Source: Homalodisca vitripennis
Taxonomy: Eukaryota; Arthropoda; Insecta; Hemiptera; Cicadellidae
Length of the DNA: 64,000 bases
NCBI RefSeq assembly: GCF_021130785.1
Contig: NC_060214.1
Coordinates: 6,103,001 to 6,167,000 of the forward strand
Direction: 5' to 3'
Below are positions 35,100 through 48,439 of the stretch, one piece after another. A program made the position numbers and the translations under genes. Under the pieces are notes generated by a model. It was not told the origin of the DNA. It searched no databases and was given only the letters and a program-made list of their open reading frames with translations. Positions within the stretch are counted from its first letter, which is position 1; each line of letters opens with the position of its first letter.

Positions 35100-38000
35100 A
35101 AACTTACTTATTCTTCTATTTTCTAATTGCCATTATGGTTACTTACAACCCTATGTAAAGTTATTCTCTAACGCTCAGCCAAATCCCTTGGAGTGATATG
35201 CACCATCATCGAACTCAGAGTTTCTCATATAATATACTTTAAACTACAGATCAACCTCTTTCATATCTTCATTGAACACCTTTTTTAGTGTTTATTTTGA
35301 TCATGCGCAAACCCTATTACAAATTATTTTATGCATTAATAAGTGATGGCAATAATTTTATAAATTTAACCCTTAATGTGGGTTTTAAACATTTAAAATT
35401 ATGTCGGTTGGCATGTTAACGTCACCCTACATAACAATCGAACGTCAATTTAAAACCCAACATTAATTCAAAAGTACAATGCAATAAGACTTCACGCAGG
35501 TGAGAAAACTACACAATATTTTATGTCGGGACACAAAAAACATTAGCCGGATCGTAGCCAGAATGGCAGGTTTGATGTATGGGCTCGTCTACGGTTAATG
35601 GTAGTGACATGAATATTGTGAATATTGAATGTTATGTGTTATGAATATTAAGTTTATATTTACCTGATTCAACACTAGCAAGTCAAAAATCACAAGTAGT
35701 GTTGTAAAAGCGCGGAGACACAACACAGGGAAATATAACGAGAGAAATTTTTTACGGTTTCCTGTTAAAAGTGATCACCTTTTTATATCGAGTAGAATGT
35801 TTCACAAAGTGAATTTCAAAATCTCTTAACATAATACATAAATCTGATTATCTTTATATATAAGTACTAGCGGGCCCGGCGCGCTTTGCTGCGCATTTCA
35901 ATAATTTTTTGCAAAAGTTGCCCGCGGCTTCGCACGCAATTTCCCGTTGAAAACAGTACACTATATTCACTTATTCTTTTTTCTATCACATTCTAAACAT
36001 TGCTGAGATAATTGATAGTCGTTCCATCGTGAGCCTCTTGGGCGTATTATGAAGGTATGTACCATATTCCTGCCTCTATCTAGCTGTTACCCACGGCTTC
36101 GCACGCAAATCTTAAGAACCGAAGTCCTTATATTACTTAGTAAATTTTTTTTTTACTATAATAAATTTTAGATTAAATTAGTTATATCTCCGATGCCACG
36201 ATTGAGCTTGCTTTGTTGTCTCGATCGAGAGAATATGTACACACGGAGTTTTGAGAACCATACTTCTGTCAAAAAAAACAACTAAGGTTGATTTTATAAC
36301 ATTCTTTATATTTGTAGCCAACGTAAGATAGTAATTATGATATCTGCATTGCTCTTCTGATCAAGCATGAGCATGGTTTATATTAAATAAATATTGCAGT
36401 TAAAGGTGAATTTTTACGTCAAATTTGAATTGTATTATCTGGATAGTAAAGTCTATGTTTAACAGTGATTGCAGAAACAGTTTAAACAAAATTTGTCGTT
36501 TCTCTTAAGCTTACTCTATGCTTTAAAACTATAAGTGTAATATATGTTTACAAAGAAGAGCTGATTAAAAATTTGAAAAGACGTTAACATATGTTTGCTG
36601 CAATGCATTTCTTATGGGTATTTCTGTAACCAGTGGGGCGGAATCCTGAATCGGGAAAGGGATGGGCATAGCTTATAAACCTTCTCCGTGGAAAAAATAC
36701 ATATACGTACAAATTTTCATCATGATCGGTCCAATAGTTCACGAATTCCATAAAGGACAAACATACAAACATTCATTTTTATATATATAGATTTACGCCA
36801 CAAACACATACATGAAACTGTTAATAATTTTATGATATTTAAAAGAACCATGTTACAATTAATAAACTCTGCATTCAACCGAAACAAAATCCCCAGACGA
36901 CCACCAACAGCTGATCGAGAAAAATAATAATAAACGTGTCGTCTCTTCAATAGAGGCGAGCAGTTGCAAGCTGAAGATTATCTCGTATCAAGTGAAGCGC
37001 TCAACCACAACCAGACGCTTCAGATATAATCTTCATGAGCGGGTTAAGCAGATTACACGTTCTTCGTATACTGCTTCGCCACACGTTACCGTAATACATG
37101 GTGTCTGGTACATACTTGAATATTCCCAGAAACAAGGTTCGGTATTATATATAACGAGTATTATAAAAATCTAATACACTTATTATAGTTTCAATTTATC
37201 ATATTATTCCACATACAAATATATATCATTAACGAATGTTTACCATGTAATTTGATATATCTGATTCTTTAATTATCCCTGAATGAACTAGAAGCGTTTT
37301 GAAAATCAAATATTGTTCTCGCTTAAATAGCGAACTTGATTTTTACTTTTTAAGCCCCTATTTTTCACCACTTTGCAGTGTAATTCACAAGAACTAGGGT
37401 TTTCACTTTTTACCTCTAATAACAGATTAGTTTATCATCTAAAAACAAACCGAGATAGATTACCAATTCACGCTTTGAGCCAAATTGCTAAAACTTTTAC
37501 GTTTAATCTGTAAAAAGTAAAAAACTAGAACTAAGAGAAAATTTACTGAACTGCCAAGTGCAGCCATATGCTTATGACTCCAATTCCAATCTACATATTA
37601 AATATCTGGAGGCTTTAAGATTACCTTTGAAAGATATTCTTTTTATTTTCAGATAATACTGTTATTTTATTTTTAAAGTCCAATAATTATGTTTATCTAA
37701 AGGGTTATGTAAAATAAATTAATCGTAAGATACACCTTATTATTGTTATTTAATAAGCTATATTTTATAACTGTTGACGCCGTCACACAACCACAGGTTT
37801 TCATACGGCAACAAAGAATCTAAATACTTATATTTGTTTACAACAGTATGCACAGTATTTATACCCACATGTGATACTCACGTCATTACATTCTGGGCTA
37901 TTAAGGGGGTTTAGTACGGCCTGTTCTTTAAATGCTAATTTATGAAACTTCGTGTACCTTTTTCTCAGGAACCTTTTGGCCTATCGTAATCAAACATTAG

Positions 38001-38311
38001 GACAATATTATAATATGGGTATTCCTTAACAGTTAGTTAAGATATATATTTAAAATATAAAATATATATTTTTTGACAAAACTATGTAGTATTTTGTTTT
38101 ATTACAAAAATATGTTATAATTTTTTTAATGTCTTGCGCTCAAAATGTGTGTGCTACTTTAAAGTACAACTGTAATTTGTTTTATCCCAACCTGATGAGA
38201 AGTTTTAGAGAAAAGTTACATATGTTGTAAAAAATAAGTAAATTTTCGGGAAATAGCAGAAAAAGACCATGCATAGTCTTATAAGTGAGTTCACTAACCT
38301 TTAACATAAGT
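35100..38311. other. 3.2 kb block present only in right arm
   Basis: It lies between the MULE stop codon (38312) and the point where arm homology resumes (about 35100); the left arm joins these directly at about 6345. Outside the Helitron it is AT-rich with no recognised gene. It is more likely a deletion on the left than an insertion on the right, because the left copy loses the end of the transposase frame at the same point. Confidence 0.6.
35867..36791 (-). mobile_element. Non-autonomous Helitron, 925 bp, right arm
   Basis: Nearly identical to the copy at 7585-8510, in opposite orientation, with CTAG at 35867-35870 followed by the same GC-rich hairpin and with the TC end at 36790-36791. 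It sits between A and T. It is inserted in the block missing from the left arm, so the two copies are independent insertions. Confidence 0.9.
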
Positions 38312-38839
38312 TTAATAACATCCTGCTCCATAACTGGGGTTATCAGGATCCTCTAACTCTCCCCATTGGTCTTCCAGCTTTCTTTTAGCACTTGACCGAG
38401 CTTGTGTAGCTTTTTTGGCTACATCGGAAACCATGTGCTGGGCTTTTTTTAACCAGAAATATCCAGCTTTTTCATTGCTTCACTAAATTTATGACCCACT
38501 ATCATTCCTGTGTGTTTTAAAACAATGCACCTTGCAATATTTCCTTTATTGAAGGTATTTATAGCATCATACACTCCTAGGTGCAGAGTATGTATGACTA
38601 CGAAGACGATTTTTGGGAGGCGATTCCAAATTATTTGGTTCACAAACTCATTTGGATTTTATGATCTGCCATAGAGACATTTTCTAAGCAAGTCAGGTGA
38701 ACTCAAATCTGCAAAAATAGGTTTTATCTTTTTCGTGATGACTGGAGAGAGATGGAAATGTTTTGAGTAGTCGTACGGTTCATTTGAAGCCATGGCCTTT
38801 TGGTAATTACACCTACTATCACCTGGTTACCTAAAATAT

Positions 38840-38889
<50 letters not shown>

Positions 38890-39324
38890 TATATATATAA
38901 TATATTCTTCCAAATTAAATTAAAACAGTTCTTGGCATCGGATTTTAAAAACGTTTCCAGCACACTCATCAGAAATTAAACTAGAATATTTAAATTTAAA
39001 TAACCTAAAATTGAAAACTTTTATATTTTGCCGTTCTGAACATCTTTAAGGGCTAGCTGAAAAGCAATTGTATGATTGTTGTTATAAGTAATTGTGATAT
39101 AATACAGTCTCTAAGTTAGAAATATTATTTAAGAGTGTTTTTGTACAAAATATTAGTAGCACCTGATAAAGAAAAACATATTTTTAGTTTGGATACATAA
39201 AATTGCAGCACATGGGAGACAAAATGGCAGAGATATGGAAACAGTTGACCAGCTGTTGCTCTTGCTTGTACAATCATTTCCTCACATACTTTATTAAAGA
39301 TGGATACTGATACTTGTTTGTGGT
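38312..39324 (-). pseudogene. MULE-like (Mutator) transposase remnant, right arm, with C-terminus
   Basis: Minus strand. The first block, after acceptor TTTACAG at 39325, reads HKQVSVSIFNKVCEEMI then FPYLCHFVSHVLQF. The second, below 38820, reads SPVITKKIKPIFADLSSPD, then a TAA at 38659-38661, then NPNEFVNQIIWNRLPKIVFV and LHLGVYDAINTFNKGNIARC. After one frameshift it continues ATQARSSAKRKLEDQWGELE and ends DPDNPSYGAGCY-stop at 38312. The ending 'DPDNPxYGAG' and the NPNE block fit the arthropod Mutator-like transposase domain family. It is better preserved than the left copy but shares its nonsense codon. A (TA)n run at 38842-38885 interrupts the region between the blocks. Confidence 0.7.
38842..38885. 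repeat. (TA)n microsatellite, right arm only
   Basis: The matching left-arm position (about 5910) has no TA run. Confidence 0.95.
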
Positions 39325-40071
39325 CTGTAAATATGTTATCGTCTAAGGATACTATTGCATAAGGATAGTAAAATCCTTATGCCATTTTTATTTTGTCATT
39401 TGATAACGTATGTTTTTCAAAATACTAACCAAAAAAGCGAATGTTTAAATCAATTCCAAAATTACGCTGTAATTATGTCAACTACACAAGCATGTATTCT
39501 ACATATACTCAAACTCTCTAATATTCAGTTAGTTAACTCGCAGTAGAGAACTGTAAGTATCCGCATTTTGTGGGAGGGGGGGGGGGGGGTTGGTTCTGGA
39601 TCCACTGTTCCCAGGCCCGGGCTAACACTAAACAAAATTAGTTATGCTTACAGCAGACCAAACTATGAGACAAATTAATCATACAAAATAGTCACAATAT
39701 ATCATGTTTATTTTAATAATATATGAAAAATTTAAATTTAAAACATTTTCGACAGCAAAACTTGAAAGGAACCACCGACAACCCTTAAGTCTCCCTAGAT
39801 TCTAAAATGTTTATTTTTTATATTTATTAAAACTGATATGACAAAACAAGGATATTATGTTCAGAGTTGATAAGCACTATGAACATTTTAAGTTATTTAC
39901 ATAAACAAAATTTTAGAGTTTAATATGAGATAACTTGTATAAAACTGCTCTATTCAATCAAAGAAATTTTTGGACCGAATCAATATTTTGCGAAAAAACA
40001 ACATAACTTCAAACCCACACCTAAGCATCTCTTGTAAGTCCACAACAACGATGAAATGTGATGTTACGTTT

Positions 40072-43000
40072 ATAGAGATCCGCAAGTTCCACAAAATCCC
40101 TTTACTTAAATTTTTGAGTAGTTTAACTGCACTTTTTTGACCTGGTTAAAAATTAATCAATTATATAATAGGGTAGATATATAGTAAAATACTTTCTTAA
40201 ATCCCTCTAAAAATTCTGTATTAATAACCTTCAAATTAAACTCTGCATTATATAAATATTTTTATCTAGAAATGAAAATTTAAATTTAATATCCAAAAGC
40301 TTACACGACCAATTATACTGTAAAGAAAAGTCTTCTTCTTTCATATTAAATTAAAGTTATTTTAATATGAAAATCAATTAAATTTAAAATTTTACTTTAA
40401 AATAAAATACATTTTTAATGTAATTCAAAATAAAATGTACTTTTTCTTATTATAAGCGAAACTAAATAAAACTTAACTGAAAATTGGTGACAAATTCTTC
40501 GATCCACGTGCGTCACTTCTTGTTACTGTAGGTACAGATGCAAAATTAAAACTTTAATTATATATGTTTTAATATATTTACATAAATATATTCACTAAAA
40601 TCTTTATATCTTGATGTATACAAATAATTCTGACTGTTGTATACTACATCGTTATTGCAAATAACCTTTAACTAGTATTAAAAATGAAAACTTTACTTGA
40701 ACAATATTTGCAACATGCACTCTCTTGAAAAGCTTCCGTTAATTATTTAGCCAATTTTAAATCTTCTTTATTCCCTTTTGTATCAAAATAATACAATAAT
40801 CCCTGTAAAAGAAAACTAACATTAGTTGACTACAAATTCCCATATTAAAATCTTAACTCGACTGTAAAAGAGCTACTTACGCAATATCCCGCACAGACTT
40901 GTAGAAGAAACTAAGACCAAAAACACCAACAATTTAATCCACAAATGACTGAAAAGGCACTTAGATGAACGTGTCGGAGGTTTTTTAACGACCCCTTAAC
41001 CTAACCAACTAACTAACCAGCGACGCCTTTTATTGGCCTGAGACTGTCCAACCACAAGGCCAGAGAAATCCATTGTCAACTGAAACTATATCAAAGTCGA
41101 TTTATAGAAAACCCTGCTGTCTTACTGTATCATTCCTACATCCGCGGGCCCTATTTTGAGATATTTCATTATTTATTTTACCTATATTTTGACAACACCA
41201 ATTAAATTTTAAAATATTTTTGCACATATTTTCTCCTATAAATATTTAGCAATATAATTTTAATTCTCCTATGTAGTAAATGCTACACATTTATTATGAT
41301 GAACTGATGAATTGATATATCACAATGTGTCCATTATTATCACACCCAAATTAACCAATAAAAAGACAGCATAACAAATAAATATATCTGGACTGAGAGG
41401 AGGGTAAAGTCGTATTGCAACATTCTTGAAGAATGTATTTTCTCGACGAGATAACCAGCAGTGTAGTTCTTTGCGGGCGTGTTGAGGAATGCAGGAATGT
41501 ACAATCCTCAGGCTGGTTTGTGTAGACTGAGTTACCCAGATTGTGTAATAGCAAGTCCCTCTTGTAAACAATAACAATGGCACTAGTAATCTACCGTCTT
41601 ACTGTAGACTCTTCTGAGTGTCTAAGCTGGTAGTAGGCATATAATATGTCTTCTGTAGATTCCTCACCCACTGTCCTATCCATCAGTTATATTTTCTCTT
41701 GCTGAACTTGATGGCTTCATCCATCTTGACAATTTTACCAGAACTAGTAGTAAGCTGTCTCTATACAAATAAAGAGCGATAACTTCCCTGTAATAGACAC
41801 CCCAGCGCGAAGTGTCTGTTATTCTGTTTGACTGCCTTGTCAGAACCGGATGGTAATATTCATCAAAGATGTTGTAAGATACAAAATTAATCGTAGCGAA
41901 CTTTTGCTCTGACTTAAGCTCAAACAAAGTTAGTGTACGTTTAATGAACACATTCTTTTTAAGAAACGTCCATTTAGTTTTAATGGAAAACAGTTCCTTG
42001 TTTATGGTTTCTACTAAATCAATCAAGTTTGCCTTTTTCCGGTCTAGCCGTCGAACACTAAGAAGTAATTATGAAAACTATTTACATAATAATTGTTATG
42101 ATGTATAAATCTATATGAATGCAAAATCTTGGCAAGAGGAGCTCTCCTAACTCCGATTGAAAGTTTACGGCACGTAGCGCCTGACAAAACAAGGCGGCAA
42201 TATTGAGGCTGTATACATATTGCCTGCAACAATAATGTAGGGCGCTCTTCACACTAGTCGTACATTCCACGGTTGTCTATTGAGTTAGCGTCGGAGCTTT
42301 ACTAAGGAGCATCATGTCATAGAGTAAATACAGTAATTACATTACATTAATAATTAATATCACAAGTTCTATCATTTATAAATGCTTCATTAATCAAAGC
42401 ATTAATACCAGAAAAAACAGCACAACCTACAGAAAAGGGAACGAATAGGAGGATGAGAATGGAATGAAATCAGAAGAAAAACTGAGAGAAATAATCTCCT
42501 GGATGTGGTTGTTCCAGTTAAGTTCAAAAGAATTAGTATCAAACACAGAAAAAAATAAAAAGACCTGTTATCAATTATATTATTATTTCGTACATTAGAA
42601 ATCACTAAAAATAACGAAACCAGTTTTCCTAAGTTAATTATTATTTCAAAGCGTAAAAATAAATAATAAACCGTTCTGATTTGTGGAAACATATTTATAA
42701 ACAGTTGCAGTACAGCAATCATAAATATTCAATTCCGATGTAAAAAAAACTTCCCATTCAAATAAATATTATCAAATTATATTACATTATATCGTGGTAA
42801 GAGATCATTTCAGGATTTAAATTATCGAAGAGAAAAATAAATTATAAAACATCTACATAAAAAATTTCGAAATACCTATTTTAGCAAGCTGTAGTATAAC
42901 AAATCATTTCCACATACAGGAATCGTTTATTTCATCTCTAACTAATTTTACAAAAAAAAACAAACAAACAAAAATAAGTGATTTATTTTCCTTTATACTA

Positions 43001-44529
43001 CAAGGCTTTCAGTTTCAAAACTAGTTATGAGTTCTACGAATTGTATGTTTAATTTCCGTTACTAAGTAGTATAAATAGTAATATTGTCTATTAGTGCTAT
43101 TAAATGATTTTGTATTTGCCATTATTATGTAATATATTTTATTTTAAAAACAGTAAGAATAAACATAAAATGCTTTGGTAGCAGTTTAAGCCTCATACAT
43201 AAACGATAGTGTAAGTATATCTCCAGTAAATAAACAAGAGCTGAAAACTCGTTAAGAGATTACGTACATCCGAGTCATTCAATCGATTTCCAGAAGTCAT
43301 TCAGAAGTTCGGACGGTAAATCGATTATTTTCGGACTGTTAACTGCAGGAAATCGGCGAGAGGGAGAATCTTGTTTTGTATCAAGCTTCTTGCAGGGCAG
43401 ATATTTAGGAGGTTACAATCGATAAAAACTTTTAAGCCATGGGAGGCGCTACATGCCTACTAAAAATGATAGTTTTCATAGTTTCGTTAGTTTTGCTTGG
43501 CCCTCACTGAAACAATACCGATGATTTGCTGCATCTCTTCCTTTTCCTCGCTTATTTAAAAATCACAAAGAAAACACTCGTAGATCAATACTTCATACAT
43601 TAATAGTACAAAATTCATATTTCATTAACTATTTTCATTTATAACAATTTAGAATATCAAAAGAGATTTAGTTCAAAATTGGTTTCTTAATGTAGTATTT
43701 GCTACATAGGCAATTTAAAATTTATTTATTAAATATTCATGGGGGAAAATATTTTATAATTTAATTATTGATGTCAAGGTATAAGTAAATTAAATTAAAT
43801 AATTTCTCAATAAAGGGTTCTGCGGATGTAAGATGATACAGTGAGATAGCAAGGTTAATATAGTAGTCTAGTTTCTTAACGTGATTACACTAGGAGTAGT
43901 TTGAAGATTACTTTGTTCTCTCTGACCTTGTGATTGGTTAGTTGGAGGCCAATCAAAGGCTTGGTTTTTAGTTAGCAGGTTTACTGGAAGGGGAGGTATA
44001 GATAGCTACGACACGCAATTCTCGGCGTCTTTTTGGAGTGTTATTTTGTTTTTAATTTAGATGGTTTGCGTTTTAATAGTTTCCTGTACCCATCTGGGAG
44101 GGATTTTATGTAAGTAGATCTTTATATAGTCGAATTACGATTTTCAGATGGGAGTTTTACTGTTTACAGATGGTAGCTTTCTTTTACAGATGGTAGCTTT
44201 CTTTTACAGGTTTAATGTATACATTTTTATACCAAAGGGATATACGTAAAAATATTTAAGATAAGGCAGTATCTTATTGCCAACCCAGCAGACGATCTTA
44301 CGGCCATTGCTGAAAAGAGTGTTAGAAAATATTGCAAGCATACAGGTATTCCTGCGTGGAACTGTACGCATTGTACAATTTACATTTGTACATTTAAAGT
44401 GATTTTAAAAAGTATTCTCCTATCTATCTACCCTAATAAATACAATTAATTAATTAATTTTAAACTAGATCATTGAAAGCAGTTAAACTAATCAAAACAT
44501 TATGTAAAGGGATTTTGTGAAACTTGGGG

Positions 44530-44531
<2 letters not shown>
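40072..44531. mobile_element. 4.4 kb long-terminal-inverted-repeat unit, right copy
   Basis: Partner of 318-4755. Its own ends (40072-41290 and 43690-44531) are inverted repeats of each other, and GATCCGCAAGTTCCAC at 40076 marks the inner end. The interior includes a 116-codon minus-strand frame (41676-42026; FDEYYHPVLTRQSNRITDTS) that the left copy breaks. I could not assign it. Confidence 0.6.
44216..44449 (+). pseudogene. Right-arm copy of the small conserved ORF
   Basis: The open frame reads KIFKIRQYLIANPADDLTAI then AEKSVRKYCKHTGIPAWNC, followed by a CTHC motif. It matches the left 52-aa ORF almost residue for residue over the first 45 positions, but the ATG is replaced by AAG. It runs on to a stop at 44447. 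It follows a putative acceptor (CTTTTACAGG, the preceding 20 bases duplicated at 44170-44210). Confidence 0.4.

Positions 44532-44585
<54 letters not shown>
44532..44585. repeat. (TA)n microsatellite at the outer edge of the right arm
   Basis: It abuts the arm end directly. It may be the simple-sequence tail of the LINE fragment that follows (minus strand). Confidence 0.95.
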
Positions 44586-44589
<4 letters not shown>

Positions 44590-45540
44590 TAACAGCATTA
44601 ACAATTTATGTATTTGTTTCCTTTCAACGGTCAAAAACCAATTTACATTTATAAACTTATGATAGATGATTAAATAATACTTAAAGAAAAGGGCCAAACC
44701 AAACATGCAACTGGACTCTAAATCAAATCTAGGCATAATTAACAATAAATAAGAAATGTATAAATTATAATAAAAATTAGTGATAGTATATAATAATAAT
44801 GGGAACAGTATTTAACTTAAATACACTACTGTATAAGATGTGACATCATATGGATAAATAAAAAAGATAAATAATAACAGTGCAAGTAAACTATAAAATT
44901 ATTAATAACAATGAAAACTAAACTATAAATGAATAACAAGAGTAAAAAATACTAATGAGTGATAGTGGTAAATAAAAACTGAAAAACAATATTTAACTTA
45001 AAAGCATGCACATTACTGTCTAAGACGTGACATATAAATAAATAAAATGATAAATAATAACAGTGCAAATAAACTATATAAAGTAAACAACAATGGGAAA
45101 AAGATTGTAAATGAATAAAAAGAAAAAAATATATACAGAAACCAACATAGAAAAAAACTATAAAAACATCAAATGCAAGCAATAAATGTAAATATATAAC
45201 CAAGAGGCACAGTCGTAATTATAAATATATAACAAAAAAAAGCAAAAACAATAACAGAGCAACAACAACAGTTAATAACACAACAAGAATAATGGGGGAA
45301 AAAGTTATCAGACGAGATGTAAGTCATGACAGGCTAGTCGTAATTCTCTCTTGAAGGCATCACAGCTCATATTAAAGAAGTCCAGATGTCTGGGGAGGTT
45401 GCTTGCCAGGCGTCGAAGACGTGGAAAAGCACTGTGAAACATGTACTGTGTTGTGAAGCGCCGCCTTGCAAACAGCTGGGGGTGACGAAGATGACGTGAT
45501 ACCCGGAAGTCCAGCAATTCGAGCAATTATTCAACGATTA
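44586..45540 (-). mobile_element. LINE 3' end, 5'-truncated
   Basis: 45308-45526 (minus) encodes a LINE ORF2 C-terminus: LLDFRVSRHLRHPQLFARRR, then FHSAFPRLRRL, then LDFFNMSCDAFKREL. Below it lies an AT-rich 3' region with an imperfect duplication (about 44790-44905 and 44965-45080, both containing GATAAATAATAACAGTGCAA). Nothing upstream of 45540 belongs to it, as expected for a 5'-truncated insertion. Confidence 0.7.
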
Positions 45541-46535
45541 TTAACAATTTGAAGTAATTAGTTATTTTAATAACTTGAATTATTTTCAATAAAACGAAAT
45601 ATATTGATTGATATGATTTAGAAATTTATTTCATATACGAATATTCTGAATCTATTTACGTAAAAAACAGTTTACGTCACTCTAGTTGTGTAGCATTATT
45701 GCCTAGAATACTTTTTACAACACGTTAATTTAAAAATATAACGCATGAAAATAAACTGTATTTTAATAATGCTTCATTTTAGAAATTAATATCCCATCTT
45801 TATACAGTTTTAAGTAAATCTACTTCAACAGAACAGTACAAGGTTTTTGCCAAAAGAAATCTATATACAGATTTTTATTAATCGTAAGTTTTTCATTAAT
45901 TTTAACGAGTTGAAATCTGTTGGATGAAGAGGTTTTGCTCAAGTATTGAACCGCTTCCCTTTGATATTGAAATATAAGTGAAGAGCCTCCAGTCAGACGG
46001 AATGTACGATGTCGCCATTCTCCCGATTTCCTCAGAGACGCTGAGAGACTCATTAACAACAGTTGACGGTACGGCATCACTTCCTATTGACACATTGACA
46101 CGGAGCTGCGTTCCTTTGGAAGCTCGGTCGTTGCTGCTTGCTGAATGCTACAACAGATTTCAGATTTCTTATAAACGCTAAAATGTTCATTAACGAACGA
46201 AAGTTGTTGTCATGACATCTCCCTTAATCCTAATCATTAGGGCCTGCGTTCCTTTGATAGCTCAGTCGTTGCTGCTTGCTGAATACTACTACAGTTTCAG
46301 ATGTCTCATAAACGCTGAAGGTGCATCAATGAAAGTTAATATAATTACATCTCTCGGAATCCTAAAGGTACACTCCTACATTACACTTTACAGATGTAGT
46401 TAACACTTTGCAGATGTAGTTAATTGATAAGGGACTATTCACATGAGATTAATATATATGGAAACTGTGTATATCTCCCCCACATTACAGATAGAGTTCA
46501 TTGATAAGGGACTAATGCAGGTGAGATTAATAATA

Positions 46536-46618
<83 letters not shown>

Positions 46619-46716
46619 AAAACCTGTGTATATCTCCCGACATTACACTTTATAAATGTAGTTAACACTTTACAGATGTAGTTAATTGATAATGGGCTAT
46701 TCTGATCAGATTCATA
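45541..46716. repeat. Duplicated AT-rich segment with TA microsatellite
   Basis: About 46100-46375 contains two imperfect copies of a roughly 150-bp unit (GCTCGGTCGTTGCTGCTTGC and GCTCAGTCGTTGCTGCTTGC). 46390-46710 has several copies of CTTTACAGATGTAGTTAA and TTGATAAGGGACTA, split by a (TA)n run at about 46535-46616. Open frames here (for example 45820-46080 minus) show no known domain. Confidence 0.6.
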
Positions 46717-47880
46717 TACAGGGTGAGGCAACCACCCGTACAGTACGTATAGCGGCCAAACCAAACTAAGTAGATTATTCGTAACAATTTAAACCCCCCT
46801 ATTTCCCACCCAAAGAATGTGGAGAAATTATTTTGAAATTCTAAAACTCCCCCAAAAGGGTAGGTTTTGGGGGTAGGGGTGGTTTTTGGAAAATTTTCAA
46901 ATGTAAAGGTATGTTGTTTAGTTAGTTATACCTCATTTTAAAGTATTTCTTCACTGATTATTTTGATGCAAAAAATTTGAACCTATCTTGCCGCTTATGT
47001 AGGTACAGGGTACACCAAAACATTACAAAAATCAGGGGTTTGTGGGTAATTTATTGCAACTACCTGCACAAATGTAGAGAGACGCTATTTTCACTCAAAA
47101 TTAATGATGAGACGGCTTATCGAAAAATATCGTCAAATGCCACCCCTACCCCAAAATTTACACATTTTAAAAACACATCGAATTTTTGAAATACTTAACA
47201 GCCCCAATCTAAAAAAAATCAAATAGCAACCTAGGTTGTGTTGTACATAATTAGAAAGGTCTTTAAAAAATAAACATTTTCTGCATTTAAAGTTTGTCTC
47301 TATCTCCAATGGTTTTCAAAACTGTAGTAGAAAAAATAGATTTTTTAATAATTTTACTCAATGTATTTATTATAAAAGTCAGTGCAATGTGCAAGTAAAA
47401 AAAAGTTCCAACAGTAAACTCGTCTCTTATGTTTATGATTGAAAAAATACTGTACCAATTTTTAAATGAGTCTTTAAAATTTAAAAAGGTATTGGAACAC
47501 TGTAAACTACAATGTCTTACGATAAGTGCTGAGTTCTCTCATGAAACAGGAAAATTCCCCATTTATTAAATTAGTACATTTTGAATTATAAAAAGTTTTA
47601 CACTTAAATTACACAAAATGTATAGGAGAAAACCTGTTGTTATTTAATCATTGATATGAGTGCCATGGAAGGAAGGAGTATCCTGTCATTATTAAAAAAG
47701 ATAAACACTTCAAACTGGTTTTGAAAACAAATCTACCATGTTACAGCAGCATCATGGTAAATTATCAATATTACAATTATCAATTATCAAACTAAAATCA
47801 ACAATAACCTAGTAACTGACCTCATGAAGAGTTAAAACCGGTACTCAAACTGCAACCCATTGTTTTCTAGACAATCAATC
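46717..47880. other. Unassigned; possible mariner-type terminus at 46717
   Basis: TACAGGGTGAGGCAACCACC at 46719 looks like a Tc1/mariner end, with a second weak copy (TACAGGGTACACC) at 47005. No matching inverted end or transposase was found. The rest has no recognisable feature. Confidence 0.3.
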
Positions 47881-47994
47881 AATCAAAGAGAACTTTATTT
47901 CATATACATCGAGTACAGAATATGTGTCAATATGTATGTAAAAAATTTTATCTAGCTTAAAACATAGATCAAGATAAAAATGTCATGTCCAGTT

Positions 47995-48183
47995 TTAAAA
48001 ATTCCTCGATGGAGTAAAAAACGTCCTGTCAGCAAGCATGCACTGAGATTCCTCTTCAAACGCTGACTCTCTTGTTATACTCTTGAGGTGTCTTGGTAGG
48101 AGATTGTAAAATTTTGCACCTGCATAAGATGGCTTCTTGGTAGTCATGGTGAGTCGATGAGGTTGTAAGACGAAGTCTGTCAC
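47995..48183 (-). pseudogene. LINE ORF2 C-terminus
   Basis: Reads KKPSYAGAKFYNLLPRHLKS then ESAFEEESQCMLADRTFF, the usual end of jockey/CR1-type ORF2 (Y-G-K-F-N-LP-H-K pattern), with the stop at 47995. About 100 bases of 3' region follow. Confidence 0.8.
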
Positions 48184-48439
48184 ATTGCGGGTTCCATATG
48201 AATGAATTTCGCCCAGCCCAGTCTATTGTAATCAGTGTTAAATACATGTAGAATGGTTTGTTGTATGTAAAGAGCCACCACTGTCTGAATTCCAAGGTCT
48301 TTGAAAAGCACTTCTGCACGAGTCAAGATGATTTAGACCTGCCAATATTCTTACCGCTTTCTTTTGAAAGTTTTAGAACTTTAGTCATATTTCCTATACT
48401 TGACCTCCCCATATTATCAAACCATACCTCACAACAGAC

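Larger units (their letters stand above)
29240..44531 (-). repeat. Right arm of the large inverted repeat (15.3 kb)
   Basis: This is the reverse-complement partner of the left arm. The outer end (44500-44531) mirrors 318-350 and is followed at once by a TA microsatellite. The inner end at 29240 (ACATCGTACACC) mirrors the left inner end at 17340. It retains segments lost on the left, such as the true C-terminus of the MULE transposase and 3.2 kb beyond it. It also has a TA expansion at 38842-38885 that the left arm lacks. Confidence 0.93.

Noticed and set aside
318..44531. Maverick/Polinton or viral origin of the long inverted repeat
   Set aside because: No polymerase B, integrase, packaging ATPase, protease or capsid motifs are visible anywhere in arms or spacer.
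1..45526. A single LINE interrupted by the large inverted repeat
   Set aside because: Both flanking LINE pieces are on the minus strand, but the left piece is reverse transcriptase core and the right piece is the C-terminus, the wrong order for one interrupted element.
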